Part shown: piece after piece, positions 63,161 through 64,000 of the stretch | How positions within the stretch are numbered: the stretch's first letter is position 1 | How the letters are laid out: each line of letters opens with the position of its first letter | Assembly: GCA_018806985.1 (NCBI GenBank) | Contig: JADANN010000274.1 | Location: 992,001-1,056,000 of the forward strand | From: Angiostrongylus vasorum | Taxonomy: Eukaryota; Nematoda; Chromadorea; Rhabditida; Metastrongylidae | DNA: 64,000 nucleotides | Direction: 5' to 3' | Notes under the pieces: generated by a model | The model's input: only the letters and a program-made list of their open reading frames with translations | The model's database searches: none | Told to the model about the DNA's origin: nothing | Program-made: the position numbers and the translations under genes

Positions 63161-64000
63161 TATTTAAAAAACATTAGATGTTGGAAAAATTTCTATTATT
63201 TTTCATCATTATAAATTTCATTACATGACTTGTAGTTATTTAAGGAAAAGGTTCGTACTCTCAGGTGATGAAAGGGCTATCAGACAATAAGCTAAGCATT
63301 GCCGTTAAAATTATCGATACCAGGTGAGAGTTTTGTGTATTTGGAATCATTTTCAGCCGCTTCCACAAAAAGCGACAAAAATTAATCAATAATTGATTGC
63401 TATCCTAGTAAGCGCATTATTGTAGAGGGTTTGGAATTTCTAAGGCACCAACGCAAAGAAGCACAATGAGACTTGATGATTCTGCATAATAAAGATATAG
63501 TACCTATATTTTACCATAGAAAGTTTTCCATTTGACTCGCATGAAGATGCAAACTTTGAATTCCGCACTTTCTGAGGAGATGAGCTCGGGCTGCTCATCG
63601 CAGTCCGATACCAAGCAACACATCCTAGTCACGGTGAAGCGATAAACAATTGGTGGAAGTGAATATAGTGAAAACAACGACGAAATTATGCTCATCTGCA
63701 ACCAGAAACATTTGTTAGGAATTGGTCCAACTTAAGAATATTTGAACGGATGAAATCTACCAGGAATTCTGAGGACGATAAGATGCAGAGTGTCTTGATT
63801 TTCTCCACTTTCAATCTCAGTTTGTCAAACATCCGAACCTTGAACATAAAGCTTTGGTTTTATAAAAATCGTGACAGAACATCTTCCTTGGTGTTTGCAT
63901 CACGCGTCCTTAATCTTCGGAGTGCCGACATTGGGTCTAGACGTGTTTATACAATTACTACGATCACTATTACTGATATAATCTGTTACGCCACTCCCTC
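63161..64000. other. Right end of window, no gene seen
   Basis: Apart from a degraded family C tail at 63575-63665 (CGCAGTCCGATACCAAGCAA, GATAAACAATTGGTGG; plus orientation), nothing is recognised. Confidence 0.4.

Overview
This 64 kb window looks like repeat-rich chromosomal DNA from a clade V nematode, most likely a strongylid (hookworm-like) parasite. The evidence is small exons with nematode-style splice sites (TTTTCAG acceptors, short introns), a nematode-specific SRT-type seven-transmembrane receptor, an NCA/NALCN sodium-leak channel, a small secreted Cys-rich protein with a CCC..D.CN signature, and a nematode-type RTE retrotransposon. Nothing bacterial or viral is seen. Most of the sequence is introns and interspersed repeats, and most open frames longer than 60 codons are chance frames inside repeats.

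Genes, left to right. (1) An orphan exon at 189-349 (+). (2) A three-exon gene for a small secreted Cys-rich protein at 6356-9257 (+). (3) A six-exon SRT-like chemoreceptor gene at 29585-38577 (+). It aligns with the family end to end, but three of its exons each carry one extra T in a T-run. (4) An orphan terminal exon at 40628-40851 (+). (5) A gene fragment with a tandemly duplicated exon pair at 45296-46048 (+). (6) The 3' half of the last repeat domain plus the C-terminal tail of an NCA/NALCN channel at 52279-58077 (-), in twelve exons; its upstream exons are not found in the window. (7) A weak first-exon candidate at 61454-61597 (+).

Mobile DNA. There are about 18 copies of a ~290 bp tRNA-derived SINE (called SINE-A here), about ten copies of a second tRNA-like family (SINE-B), and nine or ten copies of an unclassified ~390 bp repeat (family C). 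A mariner pseudogene lies at about 985-1891 (-). A decayed RTE retrotransposon at about 47110-50100 (-) is itself interrupted by a SINE-A and by a Penelope fragment. Several Penelope-like elements (PLEs) with GIY-YIG endonuclease remnants are present at 7690-8470, 11580-12140, 12825-13835 and 36129-38060.

The most interesting signal is a set of hammerhead-ribozyme-like motifs in the terminal repeats of the PLEs and in short PLE-derived foldback elements. Several foldback copies carry two opposed motifs. The PLE at 36129-38060 sits inside an intron of the SRT gene, is flanked by ~340 bp inverted terminal repeats, and has an apparently intact motif at its 3' end. A separate ~390 bp near-perfect inverted repeat (32875-33266 / 33461-33842) also lies in an SRT intron and could fold into a long hairpin RNA.

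All exon boundaries were read by eye from splice consensus and reading-frame phase. Family assignments come from recognising protein motifs; no database search was run.
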